Of a DNA stretch of 64,000 nt, positions 26,415-35,496 are shown in pieces. The stretch is from Cytophagales bacterium (GTDB lineage: Bacteria; Bacteroidota; Bacteroidia; Cytophagales; Cyclobacteriaceae). Location: positions 1 to 64,000 of the forward strand of contig JANYHI010000037.1 in assembly GCA_025359125.1 (NCBI GenBank), in the 5' to 3' direction. The position numbers were made by a program, and so were the translations under genes. The notes below the pieces were generated by a model that worked only from the letters and a program-made list of their open reading frames with translations, had not been told where the DNA came from and ran no database searches. Each line of letters opens with the position of its first letter. Positions within the stretch are counted from its first letter, which is position 1.

Positions 26415-27221
26415 TTATTGGAGTTTATTAAAGAGTTTTTTACTATTAGCTAGTCTTATTCCAAGCATGAGCGAGTAGGAATTGTTATATAAAGGGGGAG
26501 ACCCAGAATATAAGTCGTGAAATTTTGAAATTTGTCTTAAGCCGTAGCTATTTGAAAACTGAATTGTAAATTTGGTTTTATTTTTAAAATGGCAGGTGTA
26601 ACCAAAATTAAAGAGTAGCCCAAAATCATCTGGATTAAAATATCCCTTTTGTGTTGCTGAACGTGAAGGATAATAGTATTGAATATTAACTTTTGAATTT
26701 TGAAGTAGCCCAAAATAACCCCCAGCACCAACATTAAAGTGTGAGCACTTTCCTAGTATTAATTGTGGTAAAAGAGAGATTGTTATATAGTCACTATTCT
26801 CTTCACTCGAAGAAATAGTTGCCCTACCTAAAGTTCCGGTTGAGAATGATATTGAATCGGTCTTTTGACTTATCCCTTTAGTTTCCCACAAAATTCTAGC
26901 ATGTAACTCAAAATATCTACTAAATGTATGCACTAGTCCTACTCCGATAGAATATCCGATCCTATTATTTAATACAGTAGAATAGTACACGCCTCCACCC
27001 CCCCCACCAGTTGTAGAATTGATGCCTCTTATTGTTGAAGAGTTGACTCCAAACAAGAACTCAATTGCAGTGATCTTTGGTTTAGGATAATATTTTTGAA
27101 TAGTCAAAGTGTCTTGGGCTAAAGAGGAAGACATAAAATAAGCGTAACAGATAATGAATAGCAAAAACCTTATTATGCTCTTTTCAAAATAGAAACTTTT
27201 TTTTGAATGCGAAACCCTCAT
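26415..27221 (-). CDS. Outer-membrane beta-barrel protein with poly-G tract
   Basis: A 268-residue exported protein. A hydrophobic signal segment (IIRFLLFIICYAYFMSSSLA) precedes alternating strands ending in aromatic residues, as in the OmpX/PorT-like barrels of Bacteroidota. A run of six glycines follows STT near residues 70-76; on the coding strand it includes eight consecutive G. It ends five bases before the T9SS cargo gene start, so the two are probably co-transcribed. Exact family not recognised. Confidence 0.65.
   Translation of the reverse strand: MRVSHSKKSFYFEKSIIRFLLFIICYAYFMSSSLAQDTLTIQKYYPKPKITAIEFLFGVNSSTIRGINSTTGGGGGGVYYSTVLNNRIGYSIGVGLVHTFSRYFELHARILWETKGISQKTDSISFSTGTLGRATISSSEENSDYITISLLPQLILGKCSHFNVGAGGYFGLLQNSKVNIQYYYPSRSATQKGYFNPDDFGLLFNFGYTCHFKNKTKFTIQFSNSYGLRQISKFHDLYSGSPPLYNNSYSLMLGIRLANSKKLFNKLQ
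26998..27005. repeat. C8/G8 homopolymer inside the beta-barrel gene
   Basis: Eight consecutive C on the plus strand (G on the coding strand), within the poly-glycine codons of the outer-membrane protein. Such tracts are prone to slippage and can switch a frame on and off. Confidence 0.9.
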
Positions 27222-27350
27222 AATTGCATTTCAAAGAAGAACATTTATTCCCATCTCTCCAAATATTTATTTATACCATACGTTACAGAGTTGCTTTCTT
27301 TACTCCATACTGAAATTAGAAATTATAAGAATCATCAGCACAACTTCCTA

Positions 27351-27387
27351 AAAAAAACACCACAACAATCTCGGTGTGTTGTGGTGT
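27351..27387 (-). terminator. Terminator of the LytS/LytTR operon
   Basis: ACACCACAACA (27357-27367) pairs perfectly with TGTTGTGGTGT (27377-27387), an 11-base stem with a nine-base loop. Read on the minus strand the stem is followed by seven T. It lies just past the LytTR regulator gene, the downstream gene of its operon. Confidence 0.88.
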
Positions 27388-27414
27388 AAAAACTTAACCA
27401 AAAACAAAAAAACC

Positions 27415-28164
27415 TTACACCACCTTCTTTCTTATTTGCTTCGCATAGGTTCGGCTTACCGGAAAACTTTTTCCGCTTTGCATCTTCACAATCATGCCGC
27501 CATTAAAGTGGCGCTCTATTTCTTTAAGGTAATTGACATTAACAATGGTAGAGCGATGCACACGAATAAATGTATCCGGATTCATAATTTCTTCCAGCTT
27601 GCCAATACCCGATGAACTTACAAATTGATCGTTCTTGGTAGAGATAATAGTATAATCACCAGAGGCCTCTAAATAAATAATTTCTTCTATCGGCAAATTA
27701 AAAAGCTTCTCAGACTTCTGTACAAAGATGTGAGAGTCGTAGCTCTCTCTGGGCTTCACTTCGCGCAGCCCTCCCAAAAGATCTTCAATTCTCCCTTCTT
27801 CCATTTTCTTGCGTTTAAGTGCTCGCTCAATAGCAGCTTTAAATCGTTCTTCATCCACAGGCTTTAGCAAATAGTCAATCGCATTTCGTTCAAAAGCTTT
27901 GATGGCATATTGATCGTAGGCAGTAGTAAAGATGACGTATGGTTCGTGGTCAATTTCATCCAATACATCAAAGCCATTCAGGCCAGGCATTTGCACATCT
28001 AAAAAGATCAAGTCAGGCTTTAATTTATTTATTTTCTCTACAGCCTCTGAGCCTTTTGCGCATTCATCTAATAGCTCAATCTCGTCAATAGACGATAAGT
28101 ACTCGCGAAGGAGATCGCGCGCTAACTTTTCATCATCAATAATCAGGCAGGTTGCTTTTGTCAT
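27415..28164 (-). CDS. LytTR-type response regulator
   Basis: A 249-residue regulator. Residues 1-120 are a receiver domain: IIDDE acidic pair, phosphorylated Asp56 in LIFLDVQMPG, and the Lys in YLLKPVDEERF. Residues 140-249 are a LytTR DNA-binding domain (IIYLEASGDYTIIS, FIRVHRSTIVNVNYLKEIER, FPVSRTYAKQIRKKVV). It overlaps the upstream LytS-like kinase by four bases (ATGA), which phosphorylates it by inference. Confidence 0.96.
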   Translation of the reverse strand: MTKATCLIIDDEKLARDLLREYLSSIDEIELLDECAKGSEAVEKINKLKPDLIFLDVQMPGLNGFDVLDEIDHEPYVIFTTAYDQYAIKAFERNAIDYLLKPVDEERFKAAIERALKRKKMEEGRIEDLLGGLREVKPRESYDSHIFVQKSEKLFNLPIEEIIYLEASGDYTIISTKNDQFVSSSGIGKLEEIMNPDTFIRVHRSTIVNVNYLKEIERHFNGGMIVKMQSGKSFPVSRTYAKQIRKKVV

Positions 28165-29387
28165 ATAATTTGAGGTTCTAAATTTTCTTCATTCGTAACT
28201 GTGGCTTCCTGAACGTGTTTGTCTTCCACAAAAAAGCGCACGCTGTACCCTTTTTCACTTGCCTTTACACGCAAGCCCGATTGTGGGCCAAAGTAACTCT
28301 TCAATCGAAGGTCGGTATTTGCCATTCCAATTCCGCTGGAGCTTCCGTCCATAACTTTTTTTGCGTTAGAACCTAGCCCATCGTCTCGTACTTCAAATAA
28401 AATTACTTTACCCGATCTTCTAACAAGTAACGAAATAGTTCCACCATCTTCTTTAGGGCCTATTCCATACTTAACAGAATTTTCCACCAGCGGTTGTAAA
28501 ATCATAGGAGGTATTTCAATGTTCAGGCAAGTGAGATCAATATCTTTTTCAAAACGAAGACGATCTCCAAATCGTACTTGTTGAATCTTTACATAGTTTT
28601 CGATGAACTCAATTTCATCACTGAGTTTTACCAACTCCTCGCCATGCGAATCAAGCGCATAGCGAAAAATATCTGATAAATTAGTTATCACTTTACGGGC
28701 TTGCTCTTTGCTGGTGTTAACTAACGTGCTGATAGAATTTAACGTATTAAAAAGAAAATGAGGATTGATTTGAGATTTAAGAAGAGATATCTGCATCTCT
28801 TTATTTTTTATTGCTAGTTGACTTTTTTCTTTTTCTTGTCGTTGAATGCCCTGAAAATATCGGATCACATAATAAATACCAACAGTAATAATATACTGGT
28901 CGTGAAAGCGAAGAGCATCCCAACTTAATAAGTCTAACATGTATTCTTTCCAATGCACAAAATATATTAGGCCATCCATGTAATCATTGAAATAATAGGA
29001 GAGCGTTCCCATTAAAAAAAAGAAAAGAATAATGCCCGTTATATGCCCTGCTATCTGAAATACGGGTTTGTAATTAGAAAGTAAGTGAGACCAAACGAAA
29101 ATTAGAATGATAAAAAAGCAAAGTGCTTCATACAAAAAGAGAGCATTCCAAAGTACGTAATAAGCAGGGTTTACAAACTGCCACTCTATAATTGCGCTAA
29201 TGGCAAAATTGATAAAATACCATAGGCAGATTAAGCCGTAGGCACGTTTCCAAATTTTGGGTATTCTATCAAATAACTTCACGAGAGTAAGATTCTTTAT
29301 AAATTTAACAAAACGCAGGTAAAGACTTTTAGTGTTAGCTAAATTACGATGAAACAACGTTAATTTCGATAAAAGATCTCCTCGCAA
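28161..29387 (-). CDS. LytS/YehU-type sensor histidine kinase
   Basis: A 408-residue kinase with about four to six membrane helices in residues 45-190, then the His_kinase domain with SQINPHFLFNTLNSISTLVN and a HATPase region (LQPLVENSVKYGIGPKEDGG, DDGLGSNAKK, GSSSGIGMANTDLRLKSYFG). It pairs with the LytTR regulator. The start is uncertain: I give the TTG at 29387, but a GTG about 105 bases downstream (preceding KLFDRIPKIW) is also possible. Confidence 0.92.
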   Translation of the reverse strand: MRGDLLSKLTLFHRNLANTKSLYLRFVKFIKNLTLVKLFDRIPKIWKRAYGLICLWYFINFAISAIIEWQFVNPAYYVLWNALFLYEALCFFIILIFVWSHLLSNYKPVFQIAGHITGIILFFFLMGTLSYYFNDYMDGLIYFVHWKEYMLDLLSWDALRFHDQYIITVGIYYVIRYFQGIQRQEKEKSQLAIKNKEMQISLLKSQINPHFLFNTLNSISTLVNTSKEQARKVITNLSDIFRYALDSHGEELVKLSDEIEFIENYVKIQQVRFGDRLRFEKDIDLTCLNIEIPPMILQPLVENSVKYGIGPKEDGGTISLLVRRSGKVILFEVRDDGLGSNAKKVMDGSSSGIGMANTDLRLKSYFGPQSGLRVKASEKGYSVRFFVEDKHVQEATVTNEENLEPQII

Positions 29388-29461
29388 CCGTTAATTAATC
29401 CGTAACTTGTTGGGTGTTTAAAATAATAGTCATTCATCTTTCTGAACCGGTGAAATAAAAG

Positions 29462-30667
29462 ATGAAATATTTTCTGATCCTAATTTGCACGTTGGGTTCA
29501 TTCGTTACCCTCGCACAGCGAATTACCATTTCCGGAAAAGTAATTGACCGAGAAACAAAGGAAGTGTTGCCCTTTGCTTCAATTGGCATTCTAGGTAAAC
29601 CCATCGGTACGATTTCGAATTTGCAAGGCGAGTTTGATTTTCATATTCCGGCTAACTTGCGAAACGATATTCTTGCCGTAAATATGCTTGGCTATAAAAC
29701 ATATCAAGAGCCGGCATGGACTTTAGTGGGGGATTCAATAATTATACGAATGGAAAAATCCACACAAGTTCTTAAAGAAGTTGTGATTATGGATTCTTTG
29801 AAAGGTGGAGACATTTTACACATTGCCATTTCCAGAATTGAAGAAAACTATCCAGATAAACCTTTTTTAATGGATGGCTTTTATCGCGACTTAAAAAAAG
29901 TAGCTGATACATACATTTCTCTTTTGGAAGCAGCCGTTAAAATTTATGATGAAGATTATCGCGAGCCACGCAATAAATTTAAACTTCGAGAGCGAGTTGG
30001 TTTAAAAGAAGTGAGAAGAAGCCTTGGCTACACCAGTAAATTCACTTCTTTTTTTGATCAGGATAATCTGCTAGAAGATTTACTCCTCAATAATAATATT
30101 CGGTATCGTCAGTTTCCGGAAGAAGAAATTTTCTTTAGTAGCTTGAATCGCGAAAAGGATTCTTTTTACAATGGTCATGAGGTTTTTGTTGTTTCGCATT
30201 CGAAGGATTATTTATTGCGATTATACATTGATAAGGTGACCTATGGAATTATTCACCTCGATTATGAAAACCACCAACAAGATGAGCTGGAAAAAAAACG
30301 CGGACTAGTAAGCAAATTCGTGTGGATAAAGCGAGTTATAGATTTTAAACTGTATGAAGGGAAACTGTTTCTTAATTATTTAACGGTTGATTCAAAAATT
30401 AATTGGTACGATACCGAAACCGGTGAATTAAAATTTGAAACAGAATTGCTGCGGCAGCTTTTGATTAACCAAATAATACCGAATACAAATGAACGGATTA
30501 CCTCGCGCGAAAAAATGAAAAACTATGGTTTGCAATATCAAGATAAGGAATACAACAAAGAATTTTGGCAGAATTACAACGTGATTAAAGAAAGCCAACT
30601 AGATAAAAAAATAATTAAGGATTTAGAACGCGATCAACCCTTGGAAAAACAATTTATTGATGAGTAG
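29462..30667 (+). CDS. Exported protein with carboxypeptidase-regulatory-like N-terminal domain
   Basis: A 401-residue protein. A signal peptide (MKYFLILICTLGSFVTLAQ) is followed by a CarboxypepD_reg-like beta-sandwich (ITISGKVIDRETKEVLPFAS, then GTISNLQGEFDFHIP and MLGYKTYQE), as found at the front of SusC proteins. The remaining roughly 290 residues have no TonB-dependent barrel and are rich in charged residues; no catalytic motif was recognised. It is divergent from the LytS-like kinase gene (74-base gap), and ends 19 bases before the converging DUF6048-like gene. Confidence 0.8.
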   Translation: MKYFLILICTLGSFVTLAQRITISGKVIDRETKEVLPFASIGILGKPIGTISNLQGEFDFHIPANLRNDILAVNMLGYKTYQEPAWTLVGDSIIIRMEKSTQVLKEVVIMDSLKGGDILHIAISRIEENYPDKPFLMDGFYRDLKKVADTYISLLEAAVKIYDEDYREPRNKFKLRERVGLKEVRRSLGYTSKFTSFFDQDNLLEDLLLNNNIRYRQFPEEEIFFSSLNREKDSFYNGHEVFVVSHSKDYLLRLYIDKVTYGIIHLDYENHQQDELEKKRGLVSKFVWIKRVIDFKLYEGKLFLNYLTVDSKINWYDTETGELKFETELLRQLLINQIIPNTNERITSREKMKNYGLQYQDKEYNKEFWQNYNVIKESQLDKKIIKDLERDQPLEKQFIDE

Positions 30668-30686
30668 TCAGGGTAGGATGATAGTT

Positions 30687-31397
30687 CTATTTGATAGCAT
30701 TGCTTGCACCTTTCTTTTTGAATTTCGGAAGAGGAATCCTCCAAAATAATTGATAGTTGAATCCCCAATACGGAGCTTCTTCTGCCAAGCCATAGCCGGG
30801 CATATCATACGGAAGTAACTTGGTGCCTCCGCTAACGGATGGCGCAAATTTTAAACGGGCGTTCATACCCATCCAAAAGCCACTGAACATCTGCACACGT
30901 AAGCCACTCGTAACCTCAATCCAATTTCCTGAAACGCTTTCGTTTGAAAGTTCAGTAGAAGTTGATCCAAAACCAGTATAAGATGCAGCATTTGAATACT
31001 TAACCGATTCTCGAAAAGAAGAAATGCCGTAGCGAAGGCCAAGAAAAAACATATTCTTATCTGGGTCTTTCAGCAGAAAATTAACATCTGTGCCAATTCG
31101 CAAATAAGTGCCTGAGTTTTTATAGTTGCCATTACCGAGCAATTGATCAGTAGCCCAATATCCATAATCAACTGTAAAAAAATAACGATAGAAATCAGTA
31201 TCTACATTTATCTCCCAACCTTTAAAAGAATTGTCTCTGCTCCGGATTAAGGTGAGTACATCTGTACCAATTCGTATACCTGTTGGAAGGTATTTATTCT
31301 GCAAAGTATCTATACGAATTTTAATTGGCTTTGAATTTTGGGCAAGCGCAGAGCAGCAAAAAAAAACTACAGTCAGACTAAAAAAATACCTGCACAT
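30687..31397 (-). CDS. DUF6048-like outer-membrane protein
   Basis: A 236-residue exported protein (signal peptide ending CCSALAQ) with barrel-type strands such as GWEINVDTDFYRYFFTVDYG and MFFLGLRYGISSFRES. The order matches the DUF6452-DUF6048 pair common in Bacteroidota. It overlaps the upstream gene by 20 bases and probably acts with it at the outer membrane; function unknown. Confidence 0.65.
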   Translation of the reverse strand: MCRYFFSLTVVFFCCSALAQNSKPIKIRIDTLQNKYLPTGIRIGTDVLTLIRSRDNSFKGWEINVDTDFYRYFFTVDYGYWATDQLLGNGNYKNSGTYLRIGTDVNFLLKDPDKNMFFLGLRYGISSFRESVKYSNAASYTGFGSTSTELSNESVSGNWIEVTSGLRVQMFSGFWMGMNARLKFAPSVSGGTKLLPYDMPGYGLAEEAPYWGFNYQLFWRIPLPKFKKKGASNAIK

Positions 31398-31872
31398 TGG
31401 TGTTGTTTTTTAGTAATTGAGTACTGACTAATTTATACTTAGTTGCATCAAAACTAGTTTGAACTACTTTGAGATCTAAAAAATAAGTGTACGCTCCGCA
31501 CTTAGGCGCTATTACGCGAGTTTCATCTGCAAAGCTAAATTGAATAGAGTCCAGTCGTGTAGTAGCCCCAGAAACTGATCTGCGATTTAGGTAATAGGTA
31601 ATGGTTTTATTTTTTGGATTAATTGGGAGGGTTATACTGGTGTAACTTTTATCCTTTACGTATTTGATAAAAGAAGAATCGATACCAGAAACCTTTACAT
31701 AATCAAAAATTAGTGCTGAGTCTACCACTGATTTCAGCAAGGTGATTTTATCCGTTTTCGTTTGCTTAAAATCGATTTTAATAGTAGTAGATGCCGTAAC
31801 AATGCAATCAGGTTCGTTAAAACACGAAGCTCCAAATAGAATGGCCAATAAAGGAATTAGAATGCGAGTCAT
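31378..31872 (-). CDS. DUF6452-like lipoprotein
   Basis: A 164-residue predicted lipoprotein. MTRILIPLLAILFGASCFNE has a lipobox with the lipidated Cys at about residue 17, so the ATG at 31872 is chosen over an upstream GTG-type start 30 bases earlier. The rest is beta-rich. It precedes and overlaps the DUF6048-like gene. Divergent from rimO. Confidence 0.65.
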   Translation of the reverse strand: MTRILIPLLAILFGASCFNEPDCIVTASTTIKIDFKQTKTDKITLLKSVVDSALIFDYVKVSGIDSSFIKYVKDKSYTSITLPINPKNKTITYYLNRRSVSGATTRLDSIQFSFADETRVIAPKCGAYTYFLDLKVVQTSFDATKYKLVSTQLLKNNTNVQVFF

Positions 31873-31963
31873 TTTTTTGTAGCACAAATATACTTCAACC
31901 ACTGTGCCAACATCCGTTCTTGCGCACGTATTTTTCGTAAATTTGTCACCTTATTTAAATCAT

Positions 31964-33274
31964 TTGAAAACCAAAGGCGCTAAAAAAACGAAAGTCAATA
32001 TTGTAACACTGGGTTGTTCTAAAAATCTGGTAGATTCTGAAGTATTGCTCACCCAATTAAAAGGTAACGGTATTGACGTTACACATGAGTCAAAGAAAGA
32101 CGACTCAAATATTGTGGTCATTAATACGTGTGGATTTATTGATAATGCAAAGCAAGAATCGATTGATACTATTCTACGATATGTAGATGCAAAAGAAGAA
32201 GGGCTTGTAGAGAAAGTGTACGTTACCGGTTGCCTTTCTCAGCGCTATAGCCAAGATTTAGAAAAAGAAATTCCTGAAGTAGATGCTTGGTTTGGCACTC
32301 GTGATTTATCGCGCTTACTAAAGCAATTAAATGCAAACTACAAGCATGAGTTAGTAGGAGAACGTATTCTCACCAACCCGAGTCATTTTGCTTACCTAAA
32401 AATTTCAGAAGGCTGTGATCGTCCTTGTTCTTTTTGTGCCATTCCGCTGATGCGTGGAAAACACCTCTCTCGCCCGATGGAAGAGTTGGTGTTAGAAGCT
32501 AATAATCTGGCGAAGAAGGGAACGAAAGAATTATTATTGATTGCACAAGATTCTACTTACTATGGATTGGATATTTACAAAAAAAGAAACCTTTCTGATC
32601 TACTCAAACGATTATCAGATGTAGAAGGAATTGATTGGATCAGATTACATTATGCTTTTCCTTCCGGCTTTCCTATGGATGTGCTCAATACAATGGCTGA
32701 GAGAAATAATATCTGTAAGTATTTAGATATTCCACTTCAACATGGATCATCCGAAATGCTAAAGATGATGAAGCGAGGCATCACCCGCGAAAAGACAGAA
32801 GAACTGTTACAAACCATTCGAGCCAAAGTGCCTGGCATTGCCATTCGCACTACGCTGATTGCTGGTCATCCGGGAGAGACAGAAGCCTACTTTGATGAGA
32901 TGATGCACTTTGTAGAGCAATCTCGTTTCGATCGGTTGGGTGTTTTCCCGTACTCGCACGAAGAAAACACACATTCCTATTCTTTTGTGGATGATGTGCC
33001 AGCTGAAATAAAACAAGAAAGAGTAGATGCCTTGATGGAATTACAGCAAGGAATTTCATCGGAGTTGAATCAGGCAAAAGTTGGCAACACCTATAAAGTA
33101 TTGATCGATCGAAAAGAAGGAGGAAATTTTATTGGGCGCACCGAATACGATTCGCCTGAAGTAGATAATGAAGTGATCTTTGAAGGATCAAGTGAATACT
33201 TGCGAATGGGAGACTTTGTACAGGCAAAAGTAATTAGTGCTACCGAGTTTGACCTGATGGCGCAAGTCGTTTAG
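31964..33274 (+). CDS. rimO: Ribosomal protein S12 methylthiotransferase RimO
   Basis: A radical-SAM enzyme that adds a methylthio group to Asp88 of ribosomal protein S12. It has 436 residues from the TTG at 31964. Domains in order: UPF0004 (VNIVTLGCSKNLVDSEVLLT, then VINTCGFI), the radical-SAM core with SEGCDRPCSFCAIPLMRG (CxxxCxxC), and a C-terminal TRAM domain (VDNEVIFEGSSEYLRMGDFV). A GTG 60 bases upstream is in frame, but the TTG gives MKTKGAKKTKVNIVTLG, the usual N-terminus. Confidence 0.96.
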   Translation: MKTKGAKKTKVNIVTLGCSKNLVDSEVLLTQLKGNGIDVTHESKKDDSNIVVINTCGFIDNAKQESIDTILRYVDAKEEGLVEKVYVTGCLSQRYSQDLEKEIPEVDAWFGTRDLSRLLKQLNANYKHELVGERILTNPSHFAYLKISEGCDRPCSFCAIPLMRGKHLSRPMEELVLEANNLAKKGTKELLLIAQDSTYYGLDIYKKRNLSDLLKRLSDVEGIDWIRLHYAFPSGFPMDVLNTMAERNNICKYLDIPLQHGSSEMLKMMKRGITREKTEELLQTIRAKVPGIAIRTTLIAGHPGETEAYFDEMMHFVEQSRFDRLGVFPYSHEENTHSYSFVDDVPAEIKQERVDALMELQQGISSELNQAKVGNTYKVLIDRKEGGNFIGRTEYDSPEVDNEVIFEGSSEYLRMGDFVQAKVISATEFDLMAQVV

Positions 33275-33371
33275 AATTTTTTAACAATTACAACCGTTCA
33301 GCAAATAACCTTGCAGGCACCTAAGGCGTTTATTGCGATTATGATTTTTAATTATCTGATTTGTTGTTGAT

Positions 33372-34937
33372 ATGACTACTAGAAAGATTGACTTTCAAGA
33401 CACCCACGCGTTTAGCTCTTTCTTCCTCGACTACATACAGCAAAAAGATTCCCTTAAAAAATTCTATCATCACTTTCCACTAAAGGAAAATTTTATTCAT
33501 CAGATAAAGGAAAAATCTGCTTTCCCACAGGCTAAGCGTTCTATTTTAGTTGAAGAGTTGGTAAAGCAATATGGCGACTTAAAAATAACTGAAAGTGTAA
33601 AAGAGAACATTCAATCTTTAAAAGATCAAAAAACGTTTACCATTACAACGGGACATCAGCTTAATATTTTTACCGGACCCCTTTATTTCATTTATAAAAT
33701 CATCACGGTAATCAATGCCTGCAAAGAGTTAAAAGCCGCTCACCCCGATTATCATTTTGTTCCGGTGTATTGGATGGCATCCGAAGATCATGATTATGAA
33801 GAGATTAAATATTTTCGACTTTACGGAAAAAAATATATTTGGGAAACCAATCAACAAGGAGCAGTAGGAAGATTTCACACAAAAGAGTTTAAAGGTTTAC
33901 TGGATGAAATACCGGGCGAACTAAGTCTTTTTAAAGAAGCCTACAGTCAAGGTAAAAATTTAGCTGATGCAGTGCTGAGATATGTAAATACTCTTTTTGG
34001 CGATGAAGGCCTCATAATAATTGATGCCGATAATCGAACATTCAAAAAATCTTTTAGTACGGTAATCAAAGACGATTTATTTATTCACAGCGCCAAAAAA
34101 TTGGTGGACCAAACCACCCAAGAACTACAAGCACTTGGTTATCACACGCAAGTGAATGCACGCGAAATTAATCTCTTTTACCTCGCAGATGGCCTTCGCA
34201 GCCGATTAGAAAAAACAGAAGTAGTAGGCTTTCAGGTGGTTGATACCGATATAAAATTTACGGATAAAGAAATTGAAAGGATGATTTCTGAAGAGCCTGA
34301 GAAATTTAGTCCTAATGTAATTTTGCGGCCACTGTACCAAGAAATGATTTTGCCTAATCTAGCTTACTGCGGTGGTCCAGCAGAATTAGTTTATTGGCTG
34401 CAACTGAAAGAGGTTTTCGAAAAATTCCAAACTCCCTTTCCAGTTTTATTACCTCGCTCTTTTGCTCTTATCATTGACTCACCCTCTTTAAAAAAGTTTG
34501 AGAAAACAAGACTTGAGATAAAAGATCTTTTTGAAGAGAAAAATTATTTGTTTAATCATTGGATAACTAAAAACAGCCATCATCAACTTTCGCTGGGCAA
34601 AGAATTGGAATCAATTCAATCTACATTGAATCAAATCAAAGTGAGAGCTGCGAAAATTGACAGTACGCTCACCAAATTTGTAGGAGCCGAAACACAACGA
34701 ACTATTAATGGCTTAGAAAAAATTGAAAAGAAAATGCTGCGGGCAGAAAAACGGCATCATGCAGACAAATTAAAACAAATAGAAGCAGTGAAAGATGCTC
34801 TTTTCCCTAATGGGAATTTACAAGAACGAACAGATAATTTTTTGAATTTTTATCAAAGCGATCCATCATTCATTCAAAAAATTGAAAAAGAACTAGACCC
34901 CTTTGATTTTAGATTCAATGTGTTGAGCTATGACTAA
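33372..34937 (+). CDS. bshC: Bacillithiol biosynthesis cysteine-adding enzyme BshC
   Basis: A 521-residue protein predicted to add cysteine to glucosaminyl-malate, the last step of bacillithiol synthesis. Conserved segments: TFTITTGHQLNIFTGPLYFI, FVPVYWMASEDHDYEEI, PVLLPRSFALII and the helical C-terminal coil around residues 400-480, all as in the BshC family. It overlaps the folate cyclo-ligase gene by eight bases. Other bsh genes are not in the window. Confidence 0.95.
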   Translation: MTTRKIDFQDTHAFSSFFLDYIQQKDSLKKFYHHFPLKENFIHQIKEKSAFPQAKRSILVEELVKQYGDLKITESVKENIQSLKDQKTFTITTGHQLNIFTGPLYFIYKIITVINACKELKAAHPDYHFVPVYWMASEDHDYEEIKYFRLYGKKYIWETNQQGAVGRFHTKEFKGLLDEIPGELSLFKEAYSQGKNLADAVLRYVNTLFGDEGLIIIDADNRTFKKSFSTVIKDDLFIHSAKKLVDQTTQELQALGYHTQVNAREINLFYLADGLRSRLEKTEVVGFQVVDTDIKFTDKEIERMISEEPEKFSPNVILRPLYQEMILPNLAYCGGPAELVYWLQLKEVFEKFQTPFPVLLPRSFALIIDSPSLKKFEKTRLEIKDLFEEKNYLFNHWITKNSHHQLSLGKELESIQSTLNQIKVRAAKIDSTLTKFVGAETQRTINGLEKIEKKMLRAEKRHHADKLKQIEAVKDALFPNGNLQERTDNFLNFYQSDPSFIQKIEKELDPFDFRFNVLSYD

Positions 34938-35496
34938 AGAGGAGACCAGAAAAAATTTCCTTCAAAAAAGAAAGACCCTTTCGGAGGCAGAATTTCAGCA
35001 ACTCAACCTTCAACTCTACCATCAATTTTTCACTCAGCTTGATCTTTCCTTTATCAAGTGCATTCATGTTTTTCTTCCCATCGAAGGCAAACGAGAGCCC
35101 GATACGTGGCCAATCATTGACCGAATTAGAAGAGAATTTCCTCATGTACGGATTTCTATTCCTCGAGTAGTTGAAAGCGAATTAGAGAATATATATTTCG
35201 AAGGTCTACATCAGCTAAAAAAAAATAAGTGGGAAATTTTAGAACCTCAACAAGGTGTGCCCACTCCATCTATAAAAATTGATTTAGTGTTAGTGCCTTT
35301 ACTCGCGTTCGATAGGTTTGGAAATCGTGTGGGCTACGGAAAAGGATTTTATGATAAGTTTCTTTCTCAGTGTAGAACTGATTGTAAAAAAATAGGCATT
35401 TCTATATTTCAGCCAATTGAAAAAATGGAAGACGTTAATAGTTTTGATATAAAACTAACTGGCTGCTTGACCCCAACAGAATTTTTTCAATTTTAA
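34930..35496 (+). CDS. 5-formyltetrahydrofolate cyclo-ligase
   Basis: A 188-residue enzyme converting 5-formyl-THF to 5,10-methenyl-THF with ATP. Motifs: FLQKRKTLS at the start, IDLVLVPLLAFDRFGNRVGY and GKGFYDKFL, the nucleotide-binding end of the family. Overlaps bshC by eight bases and the converging agmatine deiminase 3' end by four. Confidence 0.92.
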   Translation: MTKEETRKNFLQKRKTLSEAEFQQLNLQLYHQFFTQLDLSFIKCIHVFLPIEGKREPDTWPIIDRIRREFPHVRISIPRVVESELENIYFEGLHQLKKNKWEILEPQQGVPTPSIKIDLVLVPLLAFDRFGNRVGYGKGFYDKFLSQCRTDCKKIGISIFQPIEKMEDVNSFDIKLTGCLTPTEFFQF

